Source: Chthonomonas sp. UBA2387 (GTDB lineage Bacteria; Armatimonadota; Fimbriimonadia; Fimbriimonadales; Fimbriimonadaceae). Taken from it: DNA of 27,601 nucleotides. Below, piece by piece: positions 1 to 8,198 of this stretch (the stretch's first letter is position 1; each line of letters starts with the position of its first letter). Location of the stretch: the NCBI GenBank assembly GCA_002343445.1, contig DDSP01000007.1:39901-67501 (forward strand), read 5' to 3'. The translations under genes were made by a program, and so were the position numbers. Below the pieces are notes generated by a model, which made no database searches, had not been told where the DNA came from, and saw nothing but the letters and a program-made list of their open reading frames with translations.

Positions 1-340
1 AACTGATGCCGATCAGCAGGGCCGCGCCGAGAATATGCTCGTACCGGACGAACCCCTGCCACGTCGCAAACGCCAGGAACAACGCGCAACTCGCAAACAC
101 CAGTTGGGTGCCGATGAGCAGGATGCGGCGGTTCACCATGTCCACCACGACGCCCGCGATCGGCCCGATGAACGAGACGGGCACCATACCCATGAACGAG
201 ACCAGGGCCAGCTTCGCCTTGTCGCCCGTGAGGTCGTAGACCAGCCACCCCTGCGCCACGTTTTGAACCCACGAGCCGCAGAACGAGAAGAACGCGCCGA
301 ACCACAGGAGGGCGAAGTCTCTGTGGCGGAGGGCGCGCAT
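1..340 (-). CDS. MFS transporter, N-terminal part (cut by window edge)
   Basis: Major facilitator superfamily permease of the drug/siderophore-exporter type (EntS/MFS_3-like). Only the first ~113 residues are inside the window. The reverse strand reads MRALRHRDFALLWFGAFFS, then VQNVAQGWLVYDLTG, the hallmark N-terminus of this exporter subfamily. Hydrophobic helices follow at about residues 8-30, 44-66 and 75-95. Between helices 2 and 3 lies the MFS motif A region (GPIAGVVVDMVNRR, about residues 60-73), with V-D-M-V-N-R-R in place of the usual D-R-x-G-R-R. The ATG at 340 lies 5 nt after the stop of the upstream lipoprotein gene, so the two are probably cotranscribed. The substrate cannot be told from this fragment. 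Confidence 0.85.
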   Translation of the reverse strand, partial: MRALRHRDFALLWFGAFFSFCGSWVQNVAQGWLVYDLTGDKAKLALVSFMGMVPVSFIGPIAGVVVDMVNRRILLIGTQLVFASCALFLAFATWQGFVRYEHILGAALLIGIS

Positions 341-345
341 GCCCT

Positions 346-1407
346 CTAGTATGGCGACCTTTGGGAGACGGACAGTGTCAAGCGCCGGGGCGGTAGAGGA
401 TCGGTGGGGGGCGGGGTCTGGAAGCTCACACGGAGCGGGGGTAGCGGCCCGGTTCTTGGACCGCGGGACGGAGCAACCGATGACACGCCACTTCCGGTCG
501 AGCCCTGGGGGCTTGCGATCCTGGTTGGCGTAGGCTCCAACCGAACCACCCAAGCGCGCAGCCCAAACCTATCGGCGGATGGTTCGATCACCTTCGGCAG
601 TTCCACCAGGCGCAATCGGCTCTCGGCCCGGAGCTGGATTTCAGCGACGCCATCCCTGCCCGAGAGTGTGTTCTGTTCAGGAAGGAGAAGCTGAATGCCG
701 TGGTACGTCAGAATACTTTGACCGGCCGATGCCCGAATCACGGGCCTTAGCCCGTCAGCGTCCAAGGTCAAGCCGCTCAGCAGGAACGCGTGGCGAACGG
801 GACCGTCTTCGACGACCTCGACTTCGACCGCTTCGATGTCCTCTGCGTGGGCTACTTGCTTCCGCCAGACCCATTGTCCGGATTCGCTCCATTCTGCAGG
901 CGAGAACAGAGATTCCGAGAACATCGCCCGATCTGTACGGACCAAGCGCACGCTGGGCAAGGCGAACGCGTCGCTACCCGAGATAACGAGTTCGGATCCG
1001 TCCACGTATGCGGCGGTCGAGGATCGCTGTGGCCGGAGCGGAGCACGATAAGGCTTGAGGTCGCCCAGGTTCACCGATGCCAGCGTCTCGCCATCTCCCC
1101 GAGCTTGAAGCCTGAGGCCCACGAGGGGCTCGACGAACCCATGAGGGACCTCGACAAGCAGTTTGTTGCCTCCTGTCGGCCTGCATCGAGCCGCAACCTG
1201 CACCTCGTCTTGGTCCACCACACTCCAGTGATAGTCCTGAACTTCTCGTCCGGGCCATTGGACAACAACCCGCATTCCCAGACCTGGTCCCGGCAATTCG
1301 GAACTGACGACCTGAATTTGGGTGCGCGCACGAGAACAGGCCGCCGGGACGAGACTCAACCCGATCACCGTCGCGACGTAGACGATTCGGCAACGAAGCA
1401 CCCGCAC
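346..1407 (-). CDS. hypothetical lipoprotein or secreted protein
   Basis: Unrecognised 353-residue protein. It has a GTG start and a basic, then hydrophobic N-terminus ending in LVPAAC at residues 19-24. This is an imperfect lipobox, because the -3 position is Pro rather than Leu. The body is a mix of beta-prone segments without a motif I recognise, and the C-terminal ~70 residues are rich in Pro, Ser and Thr. Codon use is less G/C-biased at third positions than in neighbouring housekeeping genes, which makes the call less certain and may mean recent acquisition or weak expression. It sits directly upstream of the MFS gene (5 nt gap) and may be an accessory envelope protein. TAACGG, a one-base miss to TANNNT, lies 6 nt before the GTG. 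Confidence 0.6.
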   Translation of the reverse strand: MRVLRCRIVYVATVIGLSLVPAACSRARTQIQVVSSELPGPGLGMRVVVQWPGREVQDYHWSVVDQDEVQVAARCRPTGGNKLLVEVPHGFVEPLVGLRLQARGDGETLASVNLGDLKPYRAPLRPQRSSTAAYVDGSELVISGSDAFALPSVRLVRTDRAMFSESLFSPAEWSESGQWVWRKQVAHAEDIEAVEVEVVEDGPVRHAFLLSGLTLDADGLRPVIRASAGQSILTYHGIQLLLPEQNTLSGRDGVAEIQLRAESRLRLVELPKVIEPSADRFGLRAWVVRLEPTPTRIASPQGSTGSGVSSVAPSRGPRTGPLPPLRVSFQTPPPTDPLPPRRLTLSVSQRSPY

Positions 1408-1545
1408 CTTAGCCCGTTAGAGCACGACCATGCTGCAGAACGAAAGCCGAGTTCTTCATCCCAGTCGGCGGCTGCGTGAAGCTGCTTGCTGGGGATCCGG
1501 CCGGCCCGAGTTGCCCCTCGACCGTCACTTCTCAAGGGGGTATCG

Positions 1546-1557
1546 TAGGTTCGAGCC
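1546..1557 (+). promoter_or_regulatory. TANNNT-N6 leaderless -10 element of the GH109 gene
   Basis: TAGGTT at 1546-1551 is followed by exactly six bases (CGAGCC) and then the ATG at 1558. No Shine-Dalgarno lies in the usual window. A -10 at this distance places +1 at or next to the A of the ATG. No convincing -35 was found. The same geometry recurs at three other genes here. Confidence 0.55.
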
Positions 1558-2919
1558 ATGTCCAGTCGTTTCAATCGCCGTGAATTCTTGACGACCGCCA
1601 CCGGAGCCGTTGCGGCACTGGCGGCCACGAAGTCCTTCGCCGCAGAGGGTCCGCAGACGAACACCAAGACGATGATGGGCGTCGCCGCGCCGAAGATGGA
1701 CCGCGTGCGCGTCGGGTTCATCGGGGTCGGCGCACGAGGCAGCGGACACGTTCAGCAGATGCTGCTCATCGACGGCGTGGACGTCAAGGGCATCGCCGAC
1801 CTTTACCCCGACTGGGCCGAGCGCGCCGCCAAGTACTGCACGGACAAGGGCCGGCCCAAGCCCACGATCTACGGCCCCGGAAAGGACAGCTACAAGGCGA
1901 TGCTCCAACGGGACGACCTCGACATCGTCATCATTTCGACCCCGTGGGAAGAGCACGCGCGGATGGCCGTGGACGCGATGAACAACGGCAAACACGCGTT
2001 CATCGAGGTGCCTGCGTGCCTGACCATCGAAGAATGCTGGAAGCTGGTGGACACGTCCGAGAAGACGCGCAAGCTGTGCATGATGATGGAGAACGTCAAC
2101 TACGGGCGCGAGGAACTGGCCGTGCTCAACATGTGCCGCCTGGGCGTGTTCGGCGAACTCCTCCACGGCGAGGCCGCTTACATCCACGACCTGCGCGGCC
2201 AGATGCACGAAGTCGAGCGGGGCACGGGTTCGTGGCGCACGCCCCACTACATGAAGCGCAACGGCAACCTGTACCCGACGCATGGCCTGGGCCCCGTCGC
2301 GCAGTACATGAACATCAACCGAGGCGACCGGCTGGACTACCTTTCCAGCATGAGCTGCAACGCCCGCGTGCGCGAGATCTACGCCAAGAAGAACTTCCCC
2401 GCCGACCACAAGTGGAACAAGGGCAAGTTCGTGTGCGGCGACATCAACACCACGATGATCAAGACCGCGATGGGCAAGACGATCATGGTGCAGTGGGACG
2501 AGCAACTGCCGCGCCCCTACACGCGCCACAACCTGATCCAAGGCACCAAGGGCGTTTGGGGCGGCTTCCCCAACCGCGTCGTCATCGAAGGCGAGACGCC
2601 CAGCACCGAGCGATGGGTGGAGCGTGAGAACCTGCGAGCCGTCATCGAGAAGTACGACCACCCGTTGTGGAAGCGCATCGCCAACGACCCGGCCAACCAA
2701 GGCGGCCACGGAGGCATGGATTTCATCATGCTGTGGCGCATCGTGTATTGCCTGCGCAACGGACTTCCGCTCGATCAGGATGTGTACGATGCCGCCGCAT
2801 GGACGGCCGTCGCTCCCCTTTCCGAGCGGTCGGTCGCCCGACGCGGACAGGTGCAAGACGTGCCCGACTTCACGCGCGGAGCATGGAAGACGGGCACGCC
2901 GCTGGGCATCGTGAGCTGA
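1558..2919 (+). CDS. Tat-exported GH109-family glycosidase (Gfo/Idh/MocA fold)
   Basis: 453 residues, probably an NAD-dependent glycosidase of family GH109 (alpha-N-acetylgalactosaminidase type), which cleaves by transient redox of the sugar. Residues 7-12 (RREFLT) with a following hydrophobic stretch form a Tat signal, fitting export with a pre-bound cofactor. The Rossmann motif is VGFIGVGARGSG at about 52-63. The family signatures KHAFIEVPACLTIEECW (about 145-161), CMMMENVNYGR (about 174-184), AYIHDLRG (about 207-214) and NLYPTHGLGPVAQY (about 237-250) are all present. By alignment from memory, E150, Y182, Y239 and H242 match the substrate-binding and base residues described for GH109. Length is normal. 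The gene stands alone, converging on the acyl-CoA dehydrogenase gene 12 bp away. A generic Tat-exported Gfo/Idh/MocA dehydrogenase is the alternative; the substrate is inferred. Confidence 0.88.
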   Translation: MSSRFNRREFLTTATGAVAALAATKSFAAEGPQTNTKTMMGVAAPKMDRVRVGFIGVGARGSGHVQQMLLIDGVDVKGIADLYPDWAERAAKYCTDKGRPKPTIYGPGKDSYKAMLQRDDLDIVIISTPWEEHARMAVDAMNNGKHAFIEVPACLTIEECWKLVDTSEKTRKLCMMMENVNYGREELAVLNMCRLGVFGELLHGEAAYIHDLRGQMHEVERGTGSWRTPHYMKRNGNLYPTHGLGPVAQYMNINRGDRLDYLSSMSCNARVREIYAKKNFPADHKWNKGKFVCGDINTTMIKTAMGKTIMVQWDEQLPRPYTRHNLIQGTKGVWGGFPNRVVIEGETPSTERWVERENLRAVIEKYDHPLWKRIANDPANQGGHGGMDFIMLWRIVYCLRNGLPLDQDVYDAAAWTAVAPLSERSVARRGQVQDVPDFTRGAWKTGTPLGIVS

Positions 2920-2931
2920 ACCGGCTCCGCG

Positions 2932-4050
2932 TTAACGGAGGACCTGCTTCGCGATCACGAGACGCTGAATCTCGCTGCATCCCTCGCCGATCTCGGTGAG
3001 CTTTGCATCGCGCCACAGCTTTTCGACCAAGTGGGCTTGGGTCATGCCCCGCCCGCCGTGGATCTGGATCGCGCGGTTGGTGACGCGGTTCGACGTCTCG
3101 CTCGCGAAGAGCTTGGCGTAGGACGCCTCGGTGACCACCGGCTTTCCTTCGTCGAAGAGCCACGCGCCCTTGTGCAGCAACAGCCGAGCCGCTTCGACTT
3201 CCATGGCGCTGTCGGCGATCATGTTCTGGACGGACTGCATGTCGGCCAGCCTGCGGTTGAACTGCTGACGCTCCTTGGCGTAGTCCACCATGAGTTCGTA
3301 GGCCTTCTCGGCGATGCCGACGGCCATGCCCGCGATGCCGAGACGCCCGCGGAAGAGCAACCCGATCGCCTGCTCGAACTTGCACGGCGTATGCCATGCC
3401 ACGGCGTCGGTCAGTGTGAAACGAACCGTGTTCGAAGCCGAAACGCCGACCGTGTGGATGCGCTCGACGACCTGGAACCCCGGCTGGTCGGTCTCCATGA
3501 GGAAGGCGGACAATTCGGTCTCGCTGGTTCGGGCGACGACGATGATCAGTTTCGCGCGTCCCCCGTTGGTGATGAACATCTTCTCGCCGTTGAGGTGGTA
3601 CCGCTCGGGCTGCCCTGGAATCGGGGTGGCGACCGTTTTCACGCGTCGCGCGTCGCTGCCCGCATCGGGCTCGGTCAGGCCCCATGCCATCGGGGTCGCT
3701 CCCGCCAAGACTCCGGGAAGGTACTTCTCACGTTGTTCTGTCGAGGCGAACGACACGAAATGCGCCGAGCAAAGCGCATTGACGGCGGCCACGTTCATCG
3801 AGAGCGCCGGGTCGCCCTTGGCGAGTTCGCGGCAGGCCTCGACGTAGGTCGTGCACGAATACCCTTGGCCCCCCATTTCGGCGGGCACGGTCATCCCTGT
3901 GAGTCCGAGTTCGGCGCAACGCAGCCAGATGTCTTCGGGGAATCCACGGTCGGCTTCCCAGGCTCGGGAGTTGGGGAGGACGTAGTCCGCGACCCAGGCG
4001 CGGACGTTGGCGAGGAACCGGGTCTCTTCTTCGTTGAATCGAGGGATCAT
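2932..4050 (-). CDS. acyl-CoA dehydrogenase
   Basis: 372 residues, a normal length for a cytosolic FAD acyl-CoA dehydrogenase that makes the alpha,beta double bond in acyl-CoA oxidation. The N-terminal helical domain is at about 1-115. The flavin/substrate motif AWGLTEPDAGSD is at about 130-141 and NGEKMFITNGG at about 154-164. The C-terminal helical domain carries RQQFNRRLADMQSVQ and the IHGGRGMTQ motif. The last signature, EIGEGCSEIQR, keeps the Glu at the position of the catalytic base of short/medium-chain enzymes, although the usual Y-E-G-T is G-E-G-C here. The ATG at 4050 is well placed for MIPRFNEEETRFL. It lies 83 bp downstream of the lipoprotein stop and may be cotranscribed with it. 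Chain length or branched-chain specificity cannot be read. Confidence 0.93.
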   Translation of the reverse strand: MIPRFNEEETRFLANVRAWVADYVLPNSRAWEADRGFPEDIWLRCAELGLTGMTVPAEMGGQGYSCTTYVEACRELAKGDPALSMNVAAVNALCSAHFVSFASTEQREKYLPGVLAGATPMAWGLTEPDAGSDARRVKTVATPIPGQPERYHLNGEKMFITNGGRAKLIIVVARTSETELSAFLMETDQPGFQVVERIHTVGVSASNTVRFTLTDAVAWHTPCKFEQAIGLLFRGRLGIAGMAVGIAEKAYELMVDYAKERQQFNRRLADMQSVQNMIADSAMEVEAARLLLHKGAWLFDEGKPVVTEASYAKLFASETSNRVTNRAIQIHGGRGMTQAHLVEKLWRDAKLTEIGEGCSEIQRLVIAKQVLR

Positions 4051-4133
4051 GCGTCACCATGCCGGAGCAACGATGCGGCGGCGACCCGATTGTACTGGCT
4101 CGCCGCCTCTCGCCGCTGGCACGGACGCCTCTC

Positions 4134-5429
4134 TTAACCTGTGTAGAGGAAGTCGGACAGGTCGGACATCGTGATCCCCGTATCGTCGCTCGAGTACCCC
4201 ACCACGAGGTAGTAGTACACCTTGCCAAACTCCAGGCTCGGCCCCGAATAGGTCAGGCTGTCGTTGTTCGTGCGTGCGCTGGCCCAGAAGGGCGTCACCC
4301 CGATCGCCGGATAGTCGGAAAACACGAGCACCTGGTAGCCGTTCGCGTGGGCCGCTCGGTTCCAGCGGAAGGTCAGCGGATCGAGCGGCGTGCGCAGGGT
4401 GAGTTCACCGAGCACGCGGGCCGAGACGACGCTCGACGGGCTCGACTCGCCGTTCACGCCGTCCGGGTATTGCGAGTTGATCGAAGTCAGTTGGTAGTAG
4501 TACTGGTTCCCGACTCTGAGTTCGTCGCTGAAGTCGGCGTAGAATTCGGCGAGCGGGTCGCGTAGGAAGTCCACGGCCTCGAACGGGCCGAAGCTGGCGT
4601 TCGCGCGGTAGACGCCGTAACCCAGCAGGTTCAAGCTGTCCACGAAGTTCCAATAGAGGTCGATTTCGATGAACGTGCCCGGGATCTCACGGCTGACGCC
4701 TCCGCGCCTGAGTTGGGTCCGCTCGGGCTTGAGGAGGTTTTTGACCGACTCGAACACGGCGCCCTCGGTGGAACGCGTCGTGGGGGTGGTCCAGGCCACG
4801 GCACCCCGCATGGTCGGCGCGGGGAGACGGGGATCGCCCGCCTCGCTGAGCACGAAGTTCAGGGTCCGCGTCTCGCCGGTCGCGAGGTTGAACGAGATGT
4901 CGTCGCTGACGAATCCGGGGGCGCTCGCCTGGGCGTAATAGTCCAAACCAGCCTGAAGTCGTGGCAACCGGTACTCGCCTTCGGAGTCGGAGATCGCCAC
5001 GACGCTCGCCAGCCCAGCGTTGATCGCGAAGATCTTGACGCCCTTCATGCGGTTGCCCGAACGATTGGTCACAACGCCCCGAATCGTGGCCTGCTGACTG
5101 GTTCGGACGACCGGGATGTTCACGCTCTTGGTGCGCTCGTTCTCAAACACCAACGCGACCGTTTCGCCGCTGAACGACACGCCGTCTTGGGTCACCTCGG
5201 CGCGGACGGGCACGTCTCCCGTTCGGACACCATCGAGGATGTACACGCCCGACGGGTTGGTGAATCCCTGGGCATCCCCTGCAGTGACCAAGGCCCCGCG
5301 AACGGGGTTGCCGTTCACGTCGGTGACGTTGCCAGCGACCTGCCCGAGCCCTGCACCCTCGCCTCCCTTGCCACCGCAACCGACGATCGCCAAAGCGAGC
5401 AGGGACCAACCAAGCCACACGTGCTTCAT
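4134..5429 (-). CDS. lipoprotein with carboxypeptidase-regulatory-like repeats
   Basis: 431 residues. The reading frame stays open upstream, but the ATG at 5429 is chosen because it begins a clean type II signal (MKHVWLGWSLLALAIVGC, lipid Cys at 18). It is also preceded by TACAAT exactly 6 nt away. After a Gly-rich linker come two beta-sandwich repeats of the CarboxypepD_reg-like type: about 30-110 (VAGNVTDVNGNPVRGALV) and about 116-195 (IRGVVTNRSGNRMKGVKI). Two fibronectin-III-like segments follow, each with a Tyr-rich strand (VGNQYYYQLTSIN; GKVYYYLVVGYS). This looks like a cell-surface structural or binding protein anchored in a membrane. No enzyme motif is seen. Confidence 0.85.
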   Translation of the reverse strand: MKHVWLGWSLLALAIVGCGGKGGEGAGLGQVAGNVTDVNGNPVRGALVTAGDAQGFTNPSGVYILDGVRTGDVPVRAEVTQDGVSFSGETVALVFENERTKSVNIPVVRTSQQATIRGVVTNRSGNRMKGVKIFAINAGLASVVAISDSEGEYRLPRLQAGLDYYAQASAPGFVSDDISFNLATGETRTLNFVLSEAGDPRLPAPTMRGAVAWTTPTTRSTEGAVFESVKNLLKPERTQLRRGGVSREIPGTFIEIDLYWNFVDSLNLLGYGVYRANASFGPFEAVDFLRDPLAEFYADFSDELRVGNQYYYQLTSINSQYPDGVNGESSPSSVVSARVLGELTLRTPLDPLTFRWNRAAHANGYQVLVFSDYPAIGVTPFWASARTNNDSLTYSGPSLEFGKVYYYLVVGYSSDDTGITMSDLSDFLYTG

Positions 5430-5441
5430 ACCGTGATTGTA
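5430..5441 (-). promoter_or_regulatory. TANNNT-N6 leaderless -10 element of the lipoprotein gene
   Basis: On the minus strand TACAAT (5441-5436) is followed by six bases (CACGGT) and the ATG at 5429. This is the best -10 match of the four such sites. No -35 or Shine-Dalgarno is visible. It supports 5429 rather than an upstream start for the gene. Confidence 0.6.
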
Positions 5442-5560
5442 CGCTTCAGAGGGGGCGCGGTTTCGTCCGGGGCCCGACAAGGTCCCGAGTGAAAAACTCA
5501 TCTCGATCCCAGGACTCCTTGAATCTCTTGGGTGTCCGATTCGTCCACAATGGCAGAACC

Positions 5561-6628
5561 ATGTCCGCCTTGATCGCACTATGCAGCCTCTTGATCGCGG
5601 GTGGAGCGCAAGACGCTCCCATCCAGAAGTTCACGAGCAAAGAGTTGGCCATCGAGCTCGACTTGCCCAAGGACTGGAAGGTCACGCGTCGCCGAGGCGG
5701 CGAGGTCGAGTTCACGGTCCCCTTGGGCCAAGGCATCTCGCCGGGCGAGATCGAGCTCTTCCCCACCGATTACCGCGGCGAAACCGGCACCTGGCAGACG
5801 ATTCAGAAGGGCGTGGCCGAGAACATGAAGCACAAGGTCGAGCGACAGTGGGAAGAGGAACTGCTCGGCGTGCCGCTCCTGCTCACCAAGACCACCTATT
5901 CGCGGCGCGATGTGGCATGGAGCACGCTCACGGGGTTGCTCTACTCGGACCTGCGTTTCAAGATCCACTTCCGCGCCTCAGCCCCTGAAGCGGGGTATGA
6001 CACGCTGGACATGGCGTGGCGGCGCGCGTTGGAAACGATCCGCACGACCTCGGGGCAACTGCCCCAAGCGGGCAGCCCAGACCGCCCCGTCATCTCGAAC
6101 ACGCCTCCCAAGCCCCCCAAGACCATGGTGATCAAGGCGCCCGAGGAGACCAGCAAGGGCATCGTCAAAGCGCCGGTCGTTGTCGAAGCCAACGATGGCG
6201 AAAACCAGGTCTTCCTTCGCATCCCCGAGGGATGGACCTCGCTGCGCGACGAGAGCGGGCGACTGTCGCTGAGCCATCCCGACCTAAGCGGTCCAGTCGT
6301 CATCACGATCCAGTCGGTGCAGACCGGCGGCCCCCCTCCGCGCGCGATCATGAAGCTCTCGGGCGACAGCCTGCGCCGATTCGAGAAGGTGGACCGCCGC
6401 ACCGAACCTGCACCCAAAGTCAACCGCGCGGGAAGCGTGTTGCTCTACATCCTGCGCGAAGGCAGAGGCGAGGGTGGTGCGCTTGCGACGATGGACGCGC
6501 TCGGCGCATCCGAGGAGAACGGTCGCTATTGGCTCGCAAGCTACACGTCAAAAGCAACCTTGGACCCCAAAGCGACGGCGCTTTTGGTCGCCCTGTTTGA
6601 AGCGATGAGCGTAGAAACAAGCCGGTGA
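5561..6628 (+). CDS. exported protein of unknown function
   Basis: 355 residues from the ATG at 5561. That start is chosen over the in-frame one at 5489 because it begins a signal peptide (MSALIALCSLLIAGGAQ). The mature part seems to hold two alpha/beta domains of the kind that evaluate a fitted or bound peptide: about 25-175 (FTSKELAIELDLPKDWKV...) and about 220-350 (VFLRIPEGWTSLRDESGR...). A Pro/Lys-rich linker at about 180-205 (NTPPKPPKTMVIK) joins them. The repeated 'L-P-x-G/D-W-x-hydrophobic' opening suggests a duplicated fold. No catalytic motif is recognised. Its stop overlaps the start of tsaB (GTGA, 6625-6628), so it is the first gene of a tsaB-murB transcription unit. CACAAT at 5546-5551 could be its -10, leaving a leader of only a few bases. 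Confidence 0.8.
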   Translation: MSALIALCSLLIAGGAQDAPIQKFTSKELAIELDLPKDWKVTRRRGGEVEFTVPLGQGISPGEIELFPTDYRGETGTWQTIQKGVAENMKHKVERQWEEELLGVPLLLTKTTYSRRDVAWSTLTGLLYSDLRFKIHFRASAPEAGYDTLDMAWRRALETIRTTSGQLPQAGSPDRPVISNTPPKPPKTMVIKAPEETSKGIVKAPVVVEANDGENQVFLRIPEGWTSLRDESGRLSLSHPDLSGPVVITIQSVQTGGPPPRAIMKLSGDSLRRFEKVDRRTEPAPKVNRAGSVLLYILREGRGEGGALATMDALGASEENGRYWLASYTSKATLDPKATALLVALFEAMSVETSR

Positions 6629-7173
6629 CACTGGTCGTCAGCACGTCATCCCCGCTGGCCTCGCTCGCCTTGTTTGATGGAGCGGACTTGGTGGCGGCAG
6701 CGGATTGCGGCGAGGGACGCGCTCACCAAACGTTGTTTGGCATGTTGGATCAGGTGCTCGAGGGGCGGCCGAAGTCGGTCGTTCGTACCGTCGTCGCGGA
6801 TGTCGGGCCGGGCGGGTTCACTGCGGTTCGCATCGGCGTGACGTTCGCCAAGACCTGGGCCAATTTCGAGCGGGCCGAACTGCGAGCGATCTCCGCGTTC
6901 GACTTGATCTCGCCCCTCGGCATCGCAGTCATCGGCGTCCGCCGTGGTTCGTATGTCTTGCGAGTTCCCGGCGAGCCGCTGTCGAGCGTTCTCGAAGTCC
7001 CCGACGGCGTCCCGGGCCACGGGGTCGGTGTGCTGCAACCCACCTACCCACACGCTTCGCGCTACGTGCCCTCGGCCAGCCGTCCGAGCGACCCCCTCAC
7101 GCTGGTGCCCGATTACATCCTGGAGCCCAGCATCTCGACCCCGAAGCGCCCGCTCGGCAGGGGGACCGCTTGA
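6625..7173 (+). CDS. tsaB: TsaB, t6A modification partner protein
   Basis: 182 residues. TsaB is the non-catalytic ASKHA-fold partner of TsaD in the complex that adds threonylcarbamoyl to A37 of ANN-decoding tRNAs. Seen: an N-terminal strand with STSSPLASLALFDG (about 7-20), the AHQ pocket region at about 33-35 (RAHQTLFGMLDQVL), and the signature GPGGFTAVRIG (about 61-71). The usual form of that signature is GPGSFTGLRIG, so S and G are replaced by G and A. The protein ends at the DYIL/P-type C-terminus and is shorter than the common ~220-230 residues, with the second lobe trimmed. The GTG start overlaps the preceding stop by 4 nt, and its own stop overlaps murB by 4 nt. TsaC lies elsewhere in the window on the other strand. 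Confidence 0.88.
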   Translation: MTLVVSTSSPLASLALFDGADLVAAADCGEGRAHQTLFGMLDQVLEGRPKSVVRTVVADVGPGGFTAVRIGVTFAKTWANFERAELRAISAFDLISPLGIAVIGVRRGSYVLRVPGEPLSSVLEVPDGVPGHGVGVLQPTYPHASRYVPSASRPSDPLTLVPDYILEPSISTPKRPLGRGTA

Positions 7174-8126
7174 GGCTGGAGTGGCGCTTCGACGTGCCCA
7201 TGCGGGACTTCGCCATGCTGCGGGTCGGCGGGCGGGCGCAAGCCATGGCGGTCTGCAACACGTGCGACGAACTCGCCGAAGCCGCAGCCGGCGCGCAGAG
7301 CAGCGGCACCCCCTTGTTCGTGCTGGGCTCGGGCAGCAACATCGTCCCCTCCGATGCCGGAGTGCCCGGAGCGGTGCTGCTCAACCGAGCGAAGGACATC
7401 GCCATCGGCCCCAGCATGCGCGGCAGCGCCGAAGTCGTCGCCGAAACCGGGTGCTCCTTCCAAGAGTTGTTTCTCAAGACGGCACAGGCAGGACTTCGCG
7501 GCTTGGAGTACGCCGTCGGCATCCCGGGCACTTTGGGCGGGGCGCTGGTGAGCAACGCCGGCGCCTACCGCAGCAACGTGTCCGAGTTCCTGACGGCCCT
7601 TGAAGTCGTGGACGACGGGCAGCGGCGCTGGGTCGAGCCCGCTTGGATGGAGTTCTCGTACCGCGACTCGGTTCTGCGGCGGGATACCGGTCGAAACGCG
7701 GTCGTCTTGCGCGTCAAGATGCGCCTGGAGCGGGGCGATCGGTGGGCGATCTACCAAGAGGCGCGCGAGTATCAACGCCAACGCATCTCCAAGCAGCCGC
7801 CCCAGTCGAGCGTGGGCAGTTTCTTCAAGAACGTCGAGGACCCGGCCCTCGCCAGCCGGTTGCCCAACCTTCCGGTACGGCTCCGGGACGCGGGCGTCGT
7901 GCCTGCGGGCTACCTGATCCAAGAAGCCGGACTGGCCGGTTTCGCGGTCGGCGGGGCGATGTTCAGCCACAGGCACGCCAACTTCATCGTGAATGTGCGG
8001 CAGGCGACGGCTTCGGACGTGCGGCGTCTGGCCGAAGCCGCCCGCGATGCCGTGGCCTCGCGCTTTGGCGTCCACCTGGTCGAAGAGGCCCTCTACATCG
8101 GCGATTGGTCCCGCTGGAACGGCTGA
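7170..8126 (+). CDS. murB: UDP-N-acetylenolpyruvoylglucosamine reductase MurB
   Basis: 318 residues, an FAD enzyme reducing UDP-GlcNAc-enolpyruvate to UDP-MurNAc in the cytosolic stage of peptidoglycan synthesis. The start is TTG at 7170, in a TTGA overlap with the tsaB stop and behind a G-rich Shine-Dalgarno (GGCAGGGGGA, 7157-7166). The later ATG at 7200 would remove residues just before the conserved RVGG segment. Motifs: VGGRAQ (about 19-24), FAD-binding VLGSGSNIVPSD (about 51-62), GIPGTLGGALVSNAGAY (about 117-133), SSVGSFFKN (about 213-221, with S217 as the proton-donor Ser), and LIQEAGLAGFAVGGAMFSHRHANF. The C-terminal Glu region is LVEEALYIG. Length and motif order suit a type II enzyme. 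The long open frame upstream of 7170 is tsaB read out of frame. Confidence 0.95.
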   Translation: MRLEWRFDVPMRDFAMLRVGGRAQAMAVCNTCDELAEAAAGAQSSGTPLFVLGSGSNIVPSDAGVPGAVLLNRAKDIAIGPSMRGSAEVVAETGCSFQELFLKTAQAGLRGLEYAVGIPGTLGGALVSNAGAYRSNVSEFLTALEVVDDGQRRWVEPAWMEFSYRDSVLRRDTGRNAVVLRVKMRLERGDRWAIYQEAREYQRQRISKQPPQSSVGSFFKNVEDPALASRLPNLPVRLRDAGVVPAGYLIQEAGLAGFAVGGAMFSHRHANFIVNVRQATASDVRRLAEAARDAVASRFGVHLVEEALYIGDWSRWNG

Positions 8127-8198
8127 CGCGACCCGGCGGGACGCGCGATTGGGCCCGGGAACCGCGTAGAATGGTGCATCGGTATCTAGGTGTCCATC

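Noticed and set aside
790..1479. 229-codon plus frame opposite the hypothetical lipoprotein
   Set aside because: No start context, signal or motif. The minus frame has a signal-like N-terminus and sits in an operon-like position, though neither is certain.
1525..2856. 443-codon minus frame opposite the GH109 gene
   Set aside because: Val/His/Asp-rich shadow; the plus strand carries the Tat signal and GH109 motifs.
2925..2940. CTCCG/CGGAG inverted repeat between convergent genes as a shared terminator
   Set aside because: The stem is only 5 bp, the loop contains a stop codon, and no T-run follows in either direction.
8167..8172. TAGAAT as a definite promoter for the LolA-like gene
   Set aside because: The only -35-like sequence (TTGGGC, 8149) is 12 bp away, too close; it also lies 26 nt before the ATG and so does not fit the 6-nt leaderless rule.
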